NCBI RefSeq assembly: GCF_016907235.1 | Contig: NZ_JAFBBO010000001.1 | Coordinates: 62,001 to 126,000, forward strand | Direction of reading: 5' to 3' | Origin: Oerskovia jenensis | GTDB taxonomy: Bacteria; Actinomycetota; Actinomycetes; Actinomycetales; Cellulomonadaceae | DNA length: 64,000 nt | Shown here: piece by piece, positions 1 through 8,034 of the stretch | Numbering within the stretch: the stretch's first letter is position 1 | How the letters are laid out: the number at the start of each line of letters is the position of its first letter | Notes under the pieces: generated by a model | The model's database searches: none | What the model was told of the DNA's origin: nothing | What the model saw: the letters and a program-made list of their open reading frames with translations, nothing else | Position numbers and translations under genes: made by a program

Positions 1-1077
1 ACCATCCTGCAGATGGCCGTGATCCTCACGCACGGCGCGAGCATGCCCGTCGTCAAGATGGGCCGGCTCGCGGGCCAGTACGCCAAGCCGCGCAGCTCGA
101 ACGACGAGACGCGCGACGGCGTGACCCTGCCCGCCTACCGGGGCGACATGGTCAACGGGCACGCGTTCACGCCCGAGGACCGGGTCCCGGACCCCGAGCG
201 GCTCATGCAGGCGTACCGGATCTCCTCGGCCACGCTCAACGTGGTCCGGGCGTTCACGGGAGGCGGGTTCGCGGACCTGCGTCAGGTGCACGAGTGGAAC
301 CGCGGCTTCATGCGCAACCCCGCGTACGCGCGCTACGAGAGCACGGCCGCGGAGATCGACCGCGCGATCCGCTTCATGAAGGCGTGCGGCGTCGACTTCG
401 ACGCGCTGCGCACAGTGGAGTTCTTCGTGAGCCACGAGGCGCTCATCCTCGACTACGAGCGCTCGCTCACGCGGATCGACTCGCGCTCGGGCGACGCGTA
501 CGACACCTCGGGCCACTTCTTGTGGATCGGGGAGCGCACGCGCCAGCTCGACGGCGCGCACGTCGACTTCCTGTCGCGTGTGGCGAACCCGATCGGGGTC
601 AAGCTCGGGCCGACCACGGCCCCCGACGACGCCCTGCGCCTCATCGACAAGCTCAACCCGGACGCGATCCCGGGCCGTCTGACGTTCATCACGCGCATGG
701 GCGCGGGCAGGATCCGCGACGCGCTGCCCGCGCTCGTGGAGGCCGTGCGGGAGTCCGGCGCCCCCGTCACGTGGGTCACGGACCCCATGCACGGCAACAC
801 CATCACCTCGGACAGCGGGTACAAGACGCGCCGCCTCGAGGACGTCCTGGACGAGGTGCGCGGCTTCTTCGAGGTCCACCGCGCGCTCGGCACGGTGCCC
901 GGCGGGTTGCACGTCGAGCTCACGGGCGACGACGTGACCGAGGTCCTGGGCGGCAGCGAGGAGATCGACGACGCGGGCCTGGCCCTGCGCTACGAGACCC
1001 TCGTGGACCCGCGCCTGAACCACCAGCAGTCGCTCGAGATGGCCTTCCAGGTCGCGGAGATGCTCCAGGCCCGCTGA
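1..1077 (+). CDS. aroG: Class-II 3-deoxy-D-arabino-heptulosonate 7-phosphate (DAHP) synthase, 5' end missing
   Basis: Condenses phosphoenolpyruvate with erythrose 4-phosphate, the first step of the shikimate pathway, in the cytosol. The reading frame is open from base 1, so the gene enters from outside the window; about 358 codons remain of the usual 450-460, and the ATG at base 13 is internal. The plant-like class-II type is recognised by the segments VKMGRLAGQYAKPRS, RGDMVNG, EFFVSHEALILDYE, PIGVKLGPTT, VTWVTDPMHGNT and GGLHVELTGDDVTEVLGG. The gene converges on a PASTA kinase across a strong hairpin. In mycobacteria aroG, pknL, Rv2175c and idsA2 share the same neighbourhood, which supports the call. 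Family identity is very secure; allosteric properties cannot be read from this fragment. Confidence 0.96.
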   Translation, partial: TILQMAVILTHGASMPVVKMGRLAGQYAKPRSSNDETRDGVTLPAYRGDMVNGHAFTPEDRVPDPERLMQAYRISSATLNVVRAFTGGGFADLRQVHEWNRGFMRNPAYARYESTAAEIDRAIRFMKACGVDFDALRTVEFFVSHEALILDYERSLTRIDSRSGDAYDTSGHFLWIGERTRQLDGAHVDFLSRVANPIGVKLGPTTAPDDALRLIDKLNPDAIPGRLTFITRMGAGRIRDALPALVEAVRESGAPVTWVTDPMHGNTITSDSGYKTRRLEDVLDEVRGFFEVHRALGTVPGGLHVELTGDDVTEVLGGSEEIDDAGLALRYETLVDPRLNHQQSLEMAFQVAEMLQAR

Positions 1078-1114
1078 GCCGTCGCCCGCGTGCGGGCCCG
1101 GCCCGACCCCACGC

Positions 1115-1156
1115 AGCCCGACGGCGGCGCACCCGCAGGTGCGCCGCCGTCGGGCT
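1115..1156. terminator. Bidirectional hairpin terminator between aroG and the kinase gene
   Basis: Perfect 18-bp inverted repeat (arms 1115-1132 and 1139-1156, 6-nt loop) beginning 38 nt after the aroG stop codon. There is no U-run, as is common for GC-rich actinobacterial terminators. It lies between two convergent genes, so it probably serves both strands. Confidence 0.8.
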
Positions 1157-1208
1157 GTCTCGTGCCGGGGGAGAGGGCGTGCGCAAGGTCGACGGGCCCG
1201 GAGCGGGC

Positions 1209-1280
1209 CGCGAGGTAGAGGGGAACCGTCGAGGTAGAGGCGTGCAATCCTCTACCTCGACGCGAGCCCTCTACCTCGCG
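1209..1280. repeat. Nested inverted repeat with four copies of a CGAGGTAGAGG-like unit
   Basis: Outer arms 1209-1222 and 1267-1280 are perfect 14-nt complements, and inner arms 1228-1240 and 1249-1261 are perfect 13-nt complements. Both arms carry the core GAGGTAGAGG, so the element has two direct and two inverted copies of one unit. It lies between the aroG terminator and the 3' end of the kinase gene and could be a second terminator, a REP-like element or a protein-binding array. The sequence alone does not decide. Confidence 0.7.
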
Positions 1281-1339
1281 AACTGCCAGGTGGCCGAGCT
1301 GGGGGCACAGGACCGAGCAGGTCCGGCGGCCGAGCAACG

Positions 1340-3358
1340 TCAGAAGACGTTGATGACGATCGTCGACCCCTTGGGCGCGGTCTTCCCCGCACCGCCGCCC
1401 GGGTCCTGCGCGTAGACGATGTTGAGCGGGCTGATCCCCTGGGGGTGGCGGATCTCCACCGTGAACCCCGCGTCCTTGAGCATCTTCTCGGCCTCGGAGA
1501 CGTTGCGCCCGTAGGTGTTGGGGATCTCGACGAGCGGCGGGCCCAGCGAGACCACGAGCGCGACCTTGTCACCGCGGTGCCCCTCGGTGCCGTTCTCGGG
1601 GGACTGGCTGATGACCAGGCCCGCCGCCACGGTCTCGGAGTAGTCGTCGGTCGAGCTCGGGTCCAGGCCGAGGCCGGTGAGGGTCGCGAGCGCGGCATCC
1701 TTCTCGACGCCCACGACCTGCGGGACCGTCACGGGGGCAGGGCCCTGCGAGACGGTCAGCACGGGGACGGTCGAGTGGGCCACGGAGCTGCCCTCGGGCT
1801 CGGACACGCCCATGACGGTGCCGGCCGGGACGGTGTCGCTGTACGCGTCGACCGGGTCTCCCACCGTGAAGCCCGCGTCCTTCAACGCCTCGGTGGCCTG
1901 CTCCACGGGGGCGCCCACGAGGCCCGTCGGGATCTCGATCATCTTGACGCCGAGCGAGACCAGGAGGTGCACCTCGCCGTCCTTGCGGACCTTCTTGCCC
2001 GCCTCGGGTTCGGTCGAGATGACCGTCCCGGCGGCGAAGGTGTCGTCGTAGGCCTCCGTGGCCTTGCTGCGCAGGTCGACCGCGACGAGAGTCTGCTCGG
2101 CCCCCGCCCGGGGCGCGCCGACGAGGCCGCCGGGCACGACCGTGTACGCTCCCGGACCGCTGAGGAACCACCACGAGGCGCCCGTGAGGGCACCCGCGAG
2201 CAGCACCACGATCGCGAGGCCCCACCACCAGCCGCGACGACGTCGCCGGCCGGAGCGGGGGAGCGGATCGTCGTCGGAGTCGGAGCCGGGACTCGTGCCG
2301 GGACCGGCTCCGTGCGCGGCGACCGCCGTACGGTCGAGCGCGAGCGTGTGCTGCGCGTCCGTGGCGGTGCCGTCCGCGCGCGCGCCGACGACGGCTGCTG
2401 CGGTCGCGACGCCGAGCACGGCCGTGTCGGGCGAGCCCGCGCCGGGGGCCGTGCTCGACGGGGCCCTGCTCGTGGTCGACGAGCGACGGTCGAGCACGGC
2501 GGGGTCGAGCGCCTGGCGCGTCTGACGCACCAGCGCGAGGGCCGCCGACGCGTCGACCGGCCGGTCCTCGGGGGCCCGGGCGGCAAGGGCGCACACGAGC
2601 ACGTCGACCTCCGCGGGGATCCACGGCTCGAGGTCGGACGGCGCCGGGACGTCCGAGTTGACGTGCTGGAACGCGACCTGCAGGGGGGTCTCGCCCGTGA
2701 AGGGGTGGCGACCCGTGAGCATCTCGTACGCGAGCACGCCCACCGAGTACACGTCGGTACGGGCGTCGCACCGGCCCGACGCGATGAGCTCGGGCCCGAG
2801 GTAGGCCACGGTGCCGAGGATGGTGCTCGTCGCGGTCGACGCGCCCTCGCTGACGGCGCGGGCCAGGCCGAAGTCCGCGACCTTGACCCGCCCCGACTCG
2901 TCGAGGAGCACGTTCTCCGGCTTGACGTCGCGGTGGACCAGGCCCTTGCGGTGGGCCGCGGCGAGGGCGTCCAGGATCTGCTCGAGCAGGTCGAGCGTGC
3001 GCCCCACGCCGAGCGTCCCCTCGTCCTGCAGGACGTGGCGGAGGTTCGTGCCCGGCACGTACTCCATCGTCAGGTAGCTGGTCTCGCCGTCGACCCCCTG
3101 GTCGAAGACCGCGACGACGCCGGGGTGGGCCAGGCGCGCGGCCGCGCGCGCCTCGCGGCGGAAGCGCGCGACGAACTCCTCGCCGTCGGTGCCCTCCGCG
3201 AGGTGCGGGTGCATGACCTTGAGAGCGACCTCGCGGTCGAGACGCCGGTCCACGGCCAGGTAGACGGTCGCCATCCCGCCCCGGGCGATCTTGGACACGA
3301 CGTGGTAGCGCCCGTCGACCAGGCGGCCGACGAACGGATCAGACGTCACAGTTGCCAC
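1340..3358 (-). CDS. pknL: PknL-type serine/threonine protein kinase with four PASTA domains
   Basis: Membrane-anchored eukaryotic-type kinase, 672 aa. The N-terminal cytosolic kinase domain (about residues 17-280) has the ATP lysine K47 in EVALKVMH, catalytic D144 in HRDVKPEN and D162 in DFG. A basic Ser/Pro/Ala-rich linker leads to one membrane segment (about 376-398, after RRRRRGWWWG). Four extracytoplasmic PASTA repeats follow to the C-terminus, a module known to bind muropeptides or lipid II. The GTG start lies 6 nt after a TAGACT -10 box on the same strand, indicating a leaderless message. It is divergent from an Rv2175c homologue; in M. tuberculosis PknL phosphorylates Rv2175c, so a kinase-substrate pair is likely here. 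PknL naming rests on this context. Confidence 0.93.
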   Translation of the reverse strand: MATVTSDPFVGRLVDGRYHVVSKIARGGMATVYLAVDRRLDREVALKVMHPHLAEGTDGEEFVARFRREARAAARLAHPGVVAVFDQGVDGETSYLTMEYVPGTNLRHVLQDEGTLGVGRTLDLLEQILDALAAAHRKGLVHRDVKPENVLLDESGRVKVADFGLARAVSEGASTATSTILGTVAYLGPELIASGRCDARTDVYSVGVLAYEMLTGRHPFTGETPLQVAFQHVNSDVPAPSDLEPWIPAEVDVLVCALAARAPEDRPVDASAALALVRQTRQALDPAVLDRRSSTTSRAPSSTAPGAGSPDTAVLGVATAAAVVGARADGTATDAQHTLALDRTAVAAHGAGPGTSPGSDSDDDPLPRSGRRRRRGWWWGLAIVVLLAGALTGASWWFLSGPGAYTVVPGGLVGAPRAGAEQTLVAVDLRSKATEAYDDTFAAGTVISTEPEAGKKVRKDGEVHLLVSLGVKMIEIPTGLVGAPVEQATEALKDAGFTVGDPVDAYSDTVPAGTVMGVSEPEGSSVAHSTVPVLTVSQGPAPVTVPQVVGVEKDAALATLTGLGLDPSSTDDYSETVAAGLVISQSPENGTEGHRGDKVALVVSLGPPLVEIPNTYGRNVSEAEKMLKDAGFTVEIRHPQGISPLNIVYAQDPGGGAGKTAPKGSTIVINVF

Positions 3359-3364
3359 ATCGGA

Positions 3365-3479
3365 AGTCTAGGCGCCTCGGGACGCGGAACCGGTGAGGTC
3401 GTGCCCGGGCGGCGTGCGGGTCGTGCGGACGACGTGTGAGGGAGCCCCGGCGGGCACGGGGCCTCGCGCCACGTAGGCT
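3365..3479. promoter_or_regulatory. Divergent leaderless promoters for pknL and the Rv2175c homologue
   Basis: On the minus strand TAGACT (3365-3370) sits 6 nt before the pknL GTG. On the plus strand TAGGCT (3474-3479) sits 6 nt before the GTG at 3486. Neither start has a recognisable ribosome-binding site, so both mRNAs probably begin at or next to the start codon. The 127-bp gap leaves room for shared upstream regulation, possibly by the DNA-binding protein itself (inference). Confidence 0.65.
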
Positions 3480-3485
3480 TGACCC

Positions 3486-3905
3486 GTGACTGACGTGACT
3501 GACCTCGAGCCGCTCGTGACCGAGTGGCTGACCCTTCCCGACCTCGCCGAGGTGCTCGGCACCGACCTGACCCAGGCCCGCAGCATCGTCCAGGACAGGC
3601 GTGTGGTCGGCGTCAAGCGCGGCGAGCGCGCCTCGTTCCAGGTGCCCGCTGCGTTCGTGGTCCCCGCGCACCTGGCCAACCCGGCCAACGCCAAGCCCGC
3701 CCCCGAGAACCCCGACGAGGGGCGCCAGGTCGTCCTCATGTCGCTCCAGGGCACGATCGCCCTGCTTACCGACTTCGGATACTCCGACGTCGAGATCCTC
3801 GAGTGGCTCTTCTCGCACGACGAAGGGCTCGGGACCACCCCCATGGCCGCCCTGCGCGCGGGGCGCAAGGGCGAGGTCCGGCGGGTGGCGCAGGCGCTGC
3901 TCTGA
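3486..3905 (+). CDS. Rv2175c-family DNA-binding protein, probable PknL substrate
   Basis: Cytosolic 139-aa protein with an N-terminal winged-helix-like DNA-binding segment (WLTLPDLAEVLGTDLTQARSIVQDRRVVGVKRGE, about residues 14-46) followed by the Rv2175c C-terminal domain (VVLMSLQGTIALLTDFGYSDVEILEWLFS). In mycobacteria Rv2175c binds DNA weakly and loses binding when PknL phosphorylates a threonine in its N-terminal tail. Here the tail MTDVTDLEPLVTEWLT carries Thr2, Thr5 and Thr13 as candidate sites. The GTG start follows a TAGGCT box by 6 nt. The gene is divergent from pknL and convergent with idsA. The family call is firm; the regulated genes are unknown. Confidence 0.9.
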   Translation: MTDVTDLEPLVTEWLTLPDLAEVLGTDLTQARSIVQDRRVVGVKRGERASFQVPAAFVVPAHLANPANAKPAPENPDEGRQVVLMSLQGTIALLTDFGYSDVEILEWLFSHDEGLGTTPMAALRAGRKGEVRRVAQALL

Positions 3906-3911
3906 CGGCTG

Positions 3912-3932
3912 CGCCGCGCTGACGGCGCGGCG
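3912..3932. terminator. Hairpin terminator between Rv2175c homologue and idsA
   Basis: Perfect 8-bp GC-only stem (3912-3919 with 3925-3932) directly after the stop codon at 3905, between two convergent genes. Confidence 0.5.
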
Positions 3933-4067
3933 TTCCTCCGGGGCGGGACGTCCGGGCCCTCGGGCGTGCACGGAGAGCCTGCGGCCCGGGCGCCCACGAG
4001 GCCCGACCGTCCCGCCGCCGGGCCTTCGTGCCGGTGCGTGGTCGCGGGCCCGACGGCGGTGGGCCGG

Positions 4068-5192
4068 TCAGGCCGAGCGCTGCACCGCGGCGCGTGCGAG
4101 CTCGGCGACCATCTCGGTGCCCGGCGATGCCAGGTCGGCGGCGTCGAGCGCGGCGAAGGCCTGGTCCGTGAGGTCCGTGATGAGCTGCTCGACCGCGTCC
4201 ACGGCTCCGGTCTCGACCAGCACGCCGCGCAGGGCGTCGACGGTGTCCCGGTCGAGGTCGGGGTTCCCGAGAGACTCCAGGAGCAGTGCGCGCTGCGCCG
4301 GGGTCGCCGTGCGCAGGGCTCGTGAGACGAGCACCGTGCGCTTGCCCTCACGCAGGTCGTCGCCCGCGGGCTTGCCCGTGACCGACGGGTCGCCGTAGAC
4401 GCCCAGCATGTCGTCGCGGAGCTGGAACGCCTCACCCAGCGGCAGTCCGTACGTCGGGACGGTGGCGAGCGCCTCGGCCGGGGCCCCGGCGATCGCAGCG
4501 CCGAGCGCAAGGGGGTGCTCGACGCTGTAGCGGGCGGACTTCGAGCGGATCACCGCGCGCGCCCGGGCCTCGTCGGCGTCGAGGTCCGTGCCCCACGGCA
4601 CGGCCTGGGCCAGCACGTCGAGGTACTGGCCGACGGTCACCTCGGTCTGCATGTCGTCGAACAGCGCGCGGGTGGCCAGCGCGACGTCCTCGGGCAGGCC
4701 GACGAGCCCCGCGCGGATCTCGGCCTGGCTCGCGATGAGGCACAGGTCCCCGAGCAGGATCGCGCTCGACGAGCCGTACTGCACGTCGCTGCCCGACCAG
4801 CCGGCCTCGCGGTGGCGGGCCGCGAACGCCCGGTGGGCCGCGGGGGCACCGCGGCGCGTGTCCGAGTTGTCCATGACGTCGTCGTGGAACAGCGCCGCGG
4901 CCTGGAACAGCTCGAGCGCCGCGCCGGTGCGGACGGCCGCGTCCCGCCTGCCGTCGTCGACCTGGCCGCCATGGGCCCGCCAGGACCAGTAGCAGAACGC
5001 GGCCCGCAGACGCTTGCCGCCCGTGAGGAGGGCCGCGGTCGCCTCGGCGAGCGGTGCGGCGTCCGCGCTGAGGGACGCGAGCCGGTCCCGTTGGTCGTCG
5101 AGGAAGGCGCGGAGCGCGGCGTCGACGTCGGGGCGGAGGTTCTCGCGGTCGACGGGCAGGGCGGGAGCGGGCGCGGTGGCGTCGGCAGGCAT
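4068..5192 (-). CDS. idsA: Trans-type polyprenyl (geranylgeranyl/farnesyl) diphosphate synthase
   Basis: Condenses isopentenyl diphosphate with allylic diphosphates to make C15-C20 or longer isoprenoid precursors in the cytosol. The 374-aa protein has the GGKRLR substrate-binding motif (residues 58-63), a first aspartate-rich motif DDVMD (104-108) with a two-residue insertion pattern before RRG, and a second motif RDDMLGVYGD near residue 264 followed by the GKPAGDDLREGK segment. The ATG start lies 6 nt after TAGGCT (5199-5204), favouring a leaderless message. The position next to pknL and Rv2175c matches idsA2 of mycobacteria. Product chain length cannot be read safely. dxs, the first MEP-pathway enzyme, is also in this window but 56 kb away. 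Confidence 0.93.
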   Translation of the reverse strand: MPADATAPAPALPVDRENLRPDVDAALRAFLDDQRDRLASLSADAAPLAEATAALLTGGKRLRAAFCYWSWRAHGGQVDDGRRDAAVRTGAALELFQAAALFHDDVMDNSDTRRGAPAAHRAFAARHREAGWSGSDVQYGSSSAILLGDLCLIASQAEIRAGLVGLPEDVALATRALFDDMQTEVTVGQYLDVLAQAVPWGTDLDADEARARAVIRSKSARYSVEHPLALGAAIAGAPAEALATVPTYGLPLGEAFQLRDDMLGVYGDPSVTGKPAGDDLREGKRTVLVSRALRTATPAQRALLLESLGNPDLDRDTVDALRGVLVETGAVDAVEQLITDLTDQAFAALDAADLASPGTEMVAELARAAVQRSA

Positions 5193-5206
5193 GAGGGCAG
5201 CCTAGG

Positions 5207-5785
5207 TCACGCGGGCGGGAGGACCTGTCCGCTGATCGTGACCAGGCGGGAGTCGGTCGTGTCGAGGACCCCGACGGACAGCGTCTCGGTCGCGCCGTCG
5301 GCCGCGGCCCGGTTGAACGCAGCCTGGCCGCTGAGCCCCCCGGGGACGCTGCCGGGCAGGGCCGCGAAGCCCGCGGCGGTCATCGACTGCGTGTAGAAGT
5401 CCAGGATCTCCTGGACGGCCGCGGGGGAGGAGAGGTTGAGCGTCACCTGGCGCAGGGGCGCGCCCTCGACGTCCGTCGCGGAGCTGGCCAGGACCTCGGC
5501 GTCCGGTGGGACGGGGACGACGTCGACGGGGAAGCCCTCGACGAGCGAGCCCGCGACCGAGGAGTCGTCGAACGTCGGCATGGGCGTCTCGGCCACGGGG
5601 CCGTCGGCGGGAACGACCGGGTCGGACGACGGCGGCCTGGCCCCGGCGTCCGGCTCGTCCGACCGGTCGGCAGGGGCCGTGCAGCCCGCGAGCACAGCGA
5701 CCAGGAGGCAGGTCGAGACGACGAGGGCCGGTGCCGGACGAGGACGACCCGGCAGCTTCTCGGAGGAGGGCGAAGAGCGACGCAC
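5207..5785 (-). CDS. Putative lipoprotein of unknown function
   Basis: 192-aa secreted lipoprotein. The GTG at 5785 is chosen because it follows a TACGGT -10 box (5792-5797) by 6 nt and gives a compact signal peptide. The open frame extends upstream to 5926 but that part is Arg/Gly/Pro-rich and non-coding in character. After a basic start (MRRSSPSSEKLPGRPRP) comes a hydrophobic stretch ending in the lipobox LAGC, then an acidic Asp/Pro-rich linker. The mature domain (about 75-192) contains LRQVTLNLSSPAAVQEILDFYTQSMTAAGF, which suggests a small alpha/beta fold. I do not recognise the family. It follows idsA on the same strand and is divergent from the DUF4192 gene. Confidence 0.8.
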   Translation of the reverse strand: MRRSSPSSEKLPGRPRPAPALVVSTCLLVAVLAGCTAPADRSDEPDAGARPPSSDPVVPADGPVAETPMPTFDDSSVAGSLVEGFPVDVVPVPPDAEVLASSATDVEGAPLRQVTLNLSSPAAVQEILDFYTQSMTAAGFAALPGSVPGGLSGQAAFNRAAADGATETLSVGVLDTTDSRLVTISGQVLPPA

Positions 5786-5895
5786 CCCCACACCGTAGTC
5801 AGTGCAGGGCACGGAGCCCGACCACAGTCCACCCGGTCGTCCACAGGGCTCCCGCGGCGACCCTGCACGAGCCGCGCCCACGCTGGGATGGCGGC

Positions 5896-7086
5896 ATGAC
5901 AACGACCATCCGGGCCCGCGGGCCACGAGAGCTCCTCGCCTACATCCCCTTCCGCCTCGGCTACCGCCCGCAGGACAGCGGCGTCCTGGTCAGTCTGCGC
6001 ACCTCCCGCGGTCGGGTCGGACTCGTCGCTCGGGTGGACCTCGACGACCTGGCCGACCTCGAGCACGGACCCCAGGTGGCCCGGACGCTCGTGTCCCATC
6101 TCTGCTCGGACGGCGCCACGCGCGCGGTCCTCGTGGTCTACGCCGACGTCGAGCTGCGCTCGCAGGGAGCGCCCGCGGCGCGAGAGCGGGCCGCCGTCGA
6201 GCACTGGACCGAGGCTGCCGAAGGGCTCCTCGGTGCGCCCGAGGTCTGGGTCGTCCGGTCGACGGGGTACTACGGCGCCGACTGCTCGGACGAGACGTGC
6301 TGCCCGGCCGACGGCCGCCCGCTCGCTGACCTCGAGTCCACCGAGGTCGGTGCGCACATGGTGCTCGCCGGTGCCACGGTGGCCCCGGACAGGGCGCAGG
6401 CCACCGCCGTCCCCGTGCTCGACACGGCGCTCCGCCGCAGGACGTCCCGGGCCGCCGCCCGCTGGCGAGCCCGGCGGGACGTCGCGCTCGCGACGCACGA
6501 CCACGACGCGATCGCGGCCTGGCGCGAGCAGGGCCTCGACGCGTGGCGCACGGCGACCGCAGAGGTCGCCGAGCGCCGACGCACGGCCGAGGAAGGCTCC
6601 CGCGACCTCGTCGCCGACGCCCTCCCGGCCGGCGTCCTGGGACGTCTCGAGGTCGCGCTCGAGTGCGTCCCGGTCCGCGACGCCGTGCTGCTCTCGTTCG
6701 TCGCCGGCAACGACGAGCTCGCCGCGCTCACCGCCGCGACCGTCGCGGGCGAGCACGTCGAGGCGGGGACTGCGGCAGCGCTCGCGGCCGTCGTCGACCC
6801 TGACGCGGGACTGCCGCCCGACCCGCTGCGCGCACGGTGCGCACGGGAGGTCCTCGAAGCCGTCGCCGGGGCGGGGCGGCGCGGTGGGCAGGCGCCCGCG
6901 CTGACGCTCCTGGCGCTCCTCGCGTGGTGGGAGGGCGACGGCGTGCTCGCGACCGATCGGCTCGCGGCCGCCCTGGCCGCCGACCCCGGCTACCGGTTGG
7001 CGCAGCTCGTCGAGCGCGCGCTCGAGGCGGGGCTCGCACCGGGGTGGGCGCGGCGGCCCGATCGACCAGCCCGGCGGGCGACGTGA
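5896..7086 (+). CDS. DUF4192 domain-containing protein
   Basis: 396-aa soluble protein of an actinobacterial family without assigned biochemical role. The start region IRARGPRELLAYIPFRLGYRPQDSGVLVSLR is the hallmark of DUF4192, followed by VGLVARVDL and a Cys-containing loop (GADCSDETCCPADGRPL) seen in many members. The C-terminal half is an Ala/Arg-rich helical region with AWWEGDGVLATDRLAAALAADPGYRLAQLVERAL, which looks like a TPR-type helical hairpin. The ATG at 5896 is the first in-frame start that keeps the conserved N-terminus. The gene runs towards uspA and stands alone. Family call is secure; function is unknown. Confidence 0.88.
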   Translation: MTTTIRARGPRELLAYIPFRLGYRPQDSGVLVSLRTSRGRVGLVARVDLDDLADLEHGPQVARTLVSHLCSDGATRAVLVVYADVELRSQGAPAARERAAVEHWTEAAEGLLGAPEVWVVRSTGYYGADCSDETCCPADGRPLADLESTEVGAHMVLAGATVAPDRAQATAVPVLDTALRRRTSRAAARWRARRDVALATHDHDAIAAWREQGLDAWRTATAEVAERRRTAEEGSRDLVADALPAGVLGRLEVALECVPVRDAVLLSFVAGNDELAALTAATVAGEHVEAGTAAALAAVVDPDAGLPPDPLRARCAREVLEAVAGAGRRGGQAPALTLLALLAWWEGDGVLATDRLAAALAADPGYRLAQLVERALEAGLAPGWARRPDRPARRAT

Positions 7087-7202
7087 GGATCGAGAGGGGT
7101 TCCGGTACCGTCGCACGTGCCGGGGTGGTCCCGGATCGCGGTACGAGCGCCACCCGCTCCACGCGCGTCACCAGGCATGCCCAGGCATGACGGAGGAATC
7201 CC

Positions 7203-7598
7203 ATGACAGTCGTTGTCGGTTACCTGTCCACCCCCGAGGGGAGCGAAGCGCTCGCGACCGCGGTCGACGAGGCCATCGCCCGCCGGAGCGAGCTGCTGGT
7301 GGTCGTGAGCGACAAGAGCGGCCAGACGCTGCCCGAGCAGGAGGGCGAGCGGATCGAGGCCATCGCCCGGATCACGGCGCCTCTCGACGCCGCGGGCCTG
7401 GCCCACCGCGTCGTGACCGGCACGGGCGAGGTCGCCGAGGACCTCGTCGGGACCGCGGAGGCGAACCAGGCCGAGCTCATCGTGATCGGTCTGCGGCGAC
7501 GCAGCCCCGTCGGCAAGCTGATCCTCGGCTCGAACGCGCAGCGCATCCTCCTCGACGCGCCCTGCCCCGTCCTCGCGGTCAAGCCCGTCCGGCCCTGA
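7203..7598 (+). CDS. Universal stress protein (UspA family)
   Basis: 131-aa single-domain UspA fold, cytosolic, typically ATP-binding and dimeric, modulating stress physiology. The ATP-binding signature G-2x-G-9x-G-S is present as GLRRRSPVGKLILGSNAQRILLDAPCPVLAVKP at the C-terminus, and the N-terminus (MTVVVGYLSTPEGSEALATAVDEA) fits strand 1 and the first helix. The ATG is preceded by a clear ribosome-binding site (GGAGGAAT). It lies 117 nt after the DUF4192 gene and about 440 nt before sigA. The partner process cannot be inferred. Confidence 0.9.
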   Translation: MTVVVGYLSTPEGSEALATAVDEAIARRSELLVVVSDKSGQTLPEQEGERIEAIARITAPLDAAGLAHRVVTGTGEVAEDLVGTAEANQAELIVIGLRRRSPVGKLILGSNAQRILLDAPCPVLAVKPVRP

Positions 7599-7821
7599 CC
7601 GGCAAGCAGGTCCGGCGCATCGGGCCGGACTGCGGGCCTCTCCACAAGGGTGTGGCGGGGTCGACGGCGCCGGGCCCGTCCGGCGATGCAGGTGGGCGAC
7701 GGGGCCGACCGTGCCGCGGTGGCGGCCGTGGGCGGTGGGACGTGCCACCGGACGTGCGACCGGACGTCCCGCGGGTCGGCTCGCGGGTTCTCCCGGACGG
7801 TGTGACGCGAATCCCGGGGGA

Positions 7822-7958
7822 GGGAATCTTCGACAGCGCCGAGGCGTTGACCAGGGGACGACATCCAGCGGGATGGACGTGCGCAGGCCTGTCGGCGGCG
7901 ACTCACCCGCGTCGGAACATTCTTCACGGCGTCCGTTGACGGATCGGCCGGTACAATA
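7822..7958 (+). promoter_or_regulatory. sigA upstream region with two SigR/SigH-type promoter motifs and a TACAAT box
   Basis: In the 436-nt gene-free stretch before sigA, GGGAAT (7822-7827) and GTT (7846-7848) are separated by exactly 18 nt, matching the SigR/SigH consensus. A second candidate, GGAAC (7914-7918) then CGTTG (7935-7939), lies downstream. Near the gene, TACAAT (7953-7958) is a good vegetative -10 box, though no -35 sits at standard spacing. In Streptomyces the homologous hrdB gene is known to have a SigR-dependent promoter, which makes the first motif credible. Transcription starts are not proven here. Confidence 0.5.
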
Positions 7959-8034
7959 TAGGTGTCCGCTCATGATCCGAGAGTCCTCCGATCTCCCGGG
8001 CACGCCCCTCCAGTGATTGCCGAAAGGTCGGTTT

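Noticed and set aside
7937-7958. TTGACG and TACAAT as one sigma-70 promoter for sigA
   Set aside because: Spacing between the hexamers is only 10 nt, far from the usual 16-18; TACAAT may still be a -10 box on its own.
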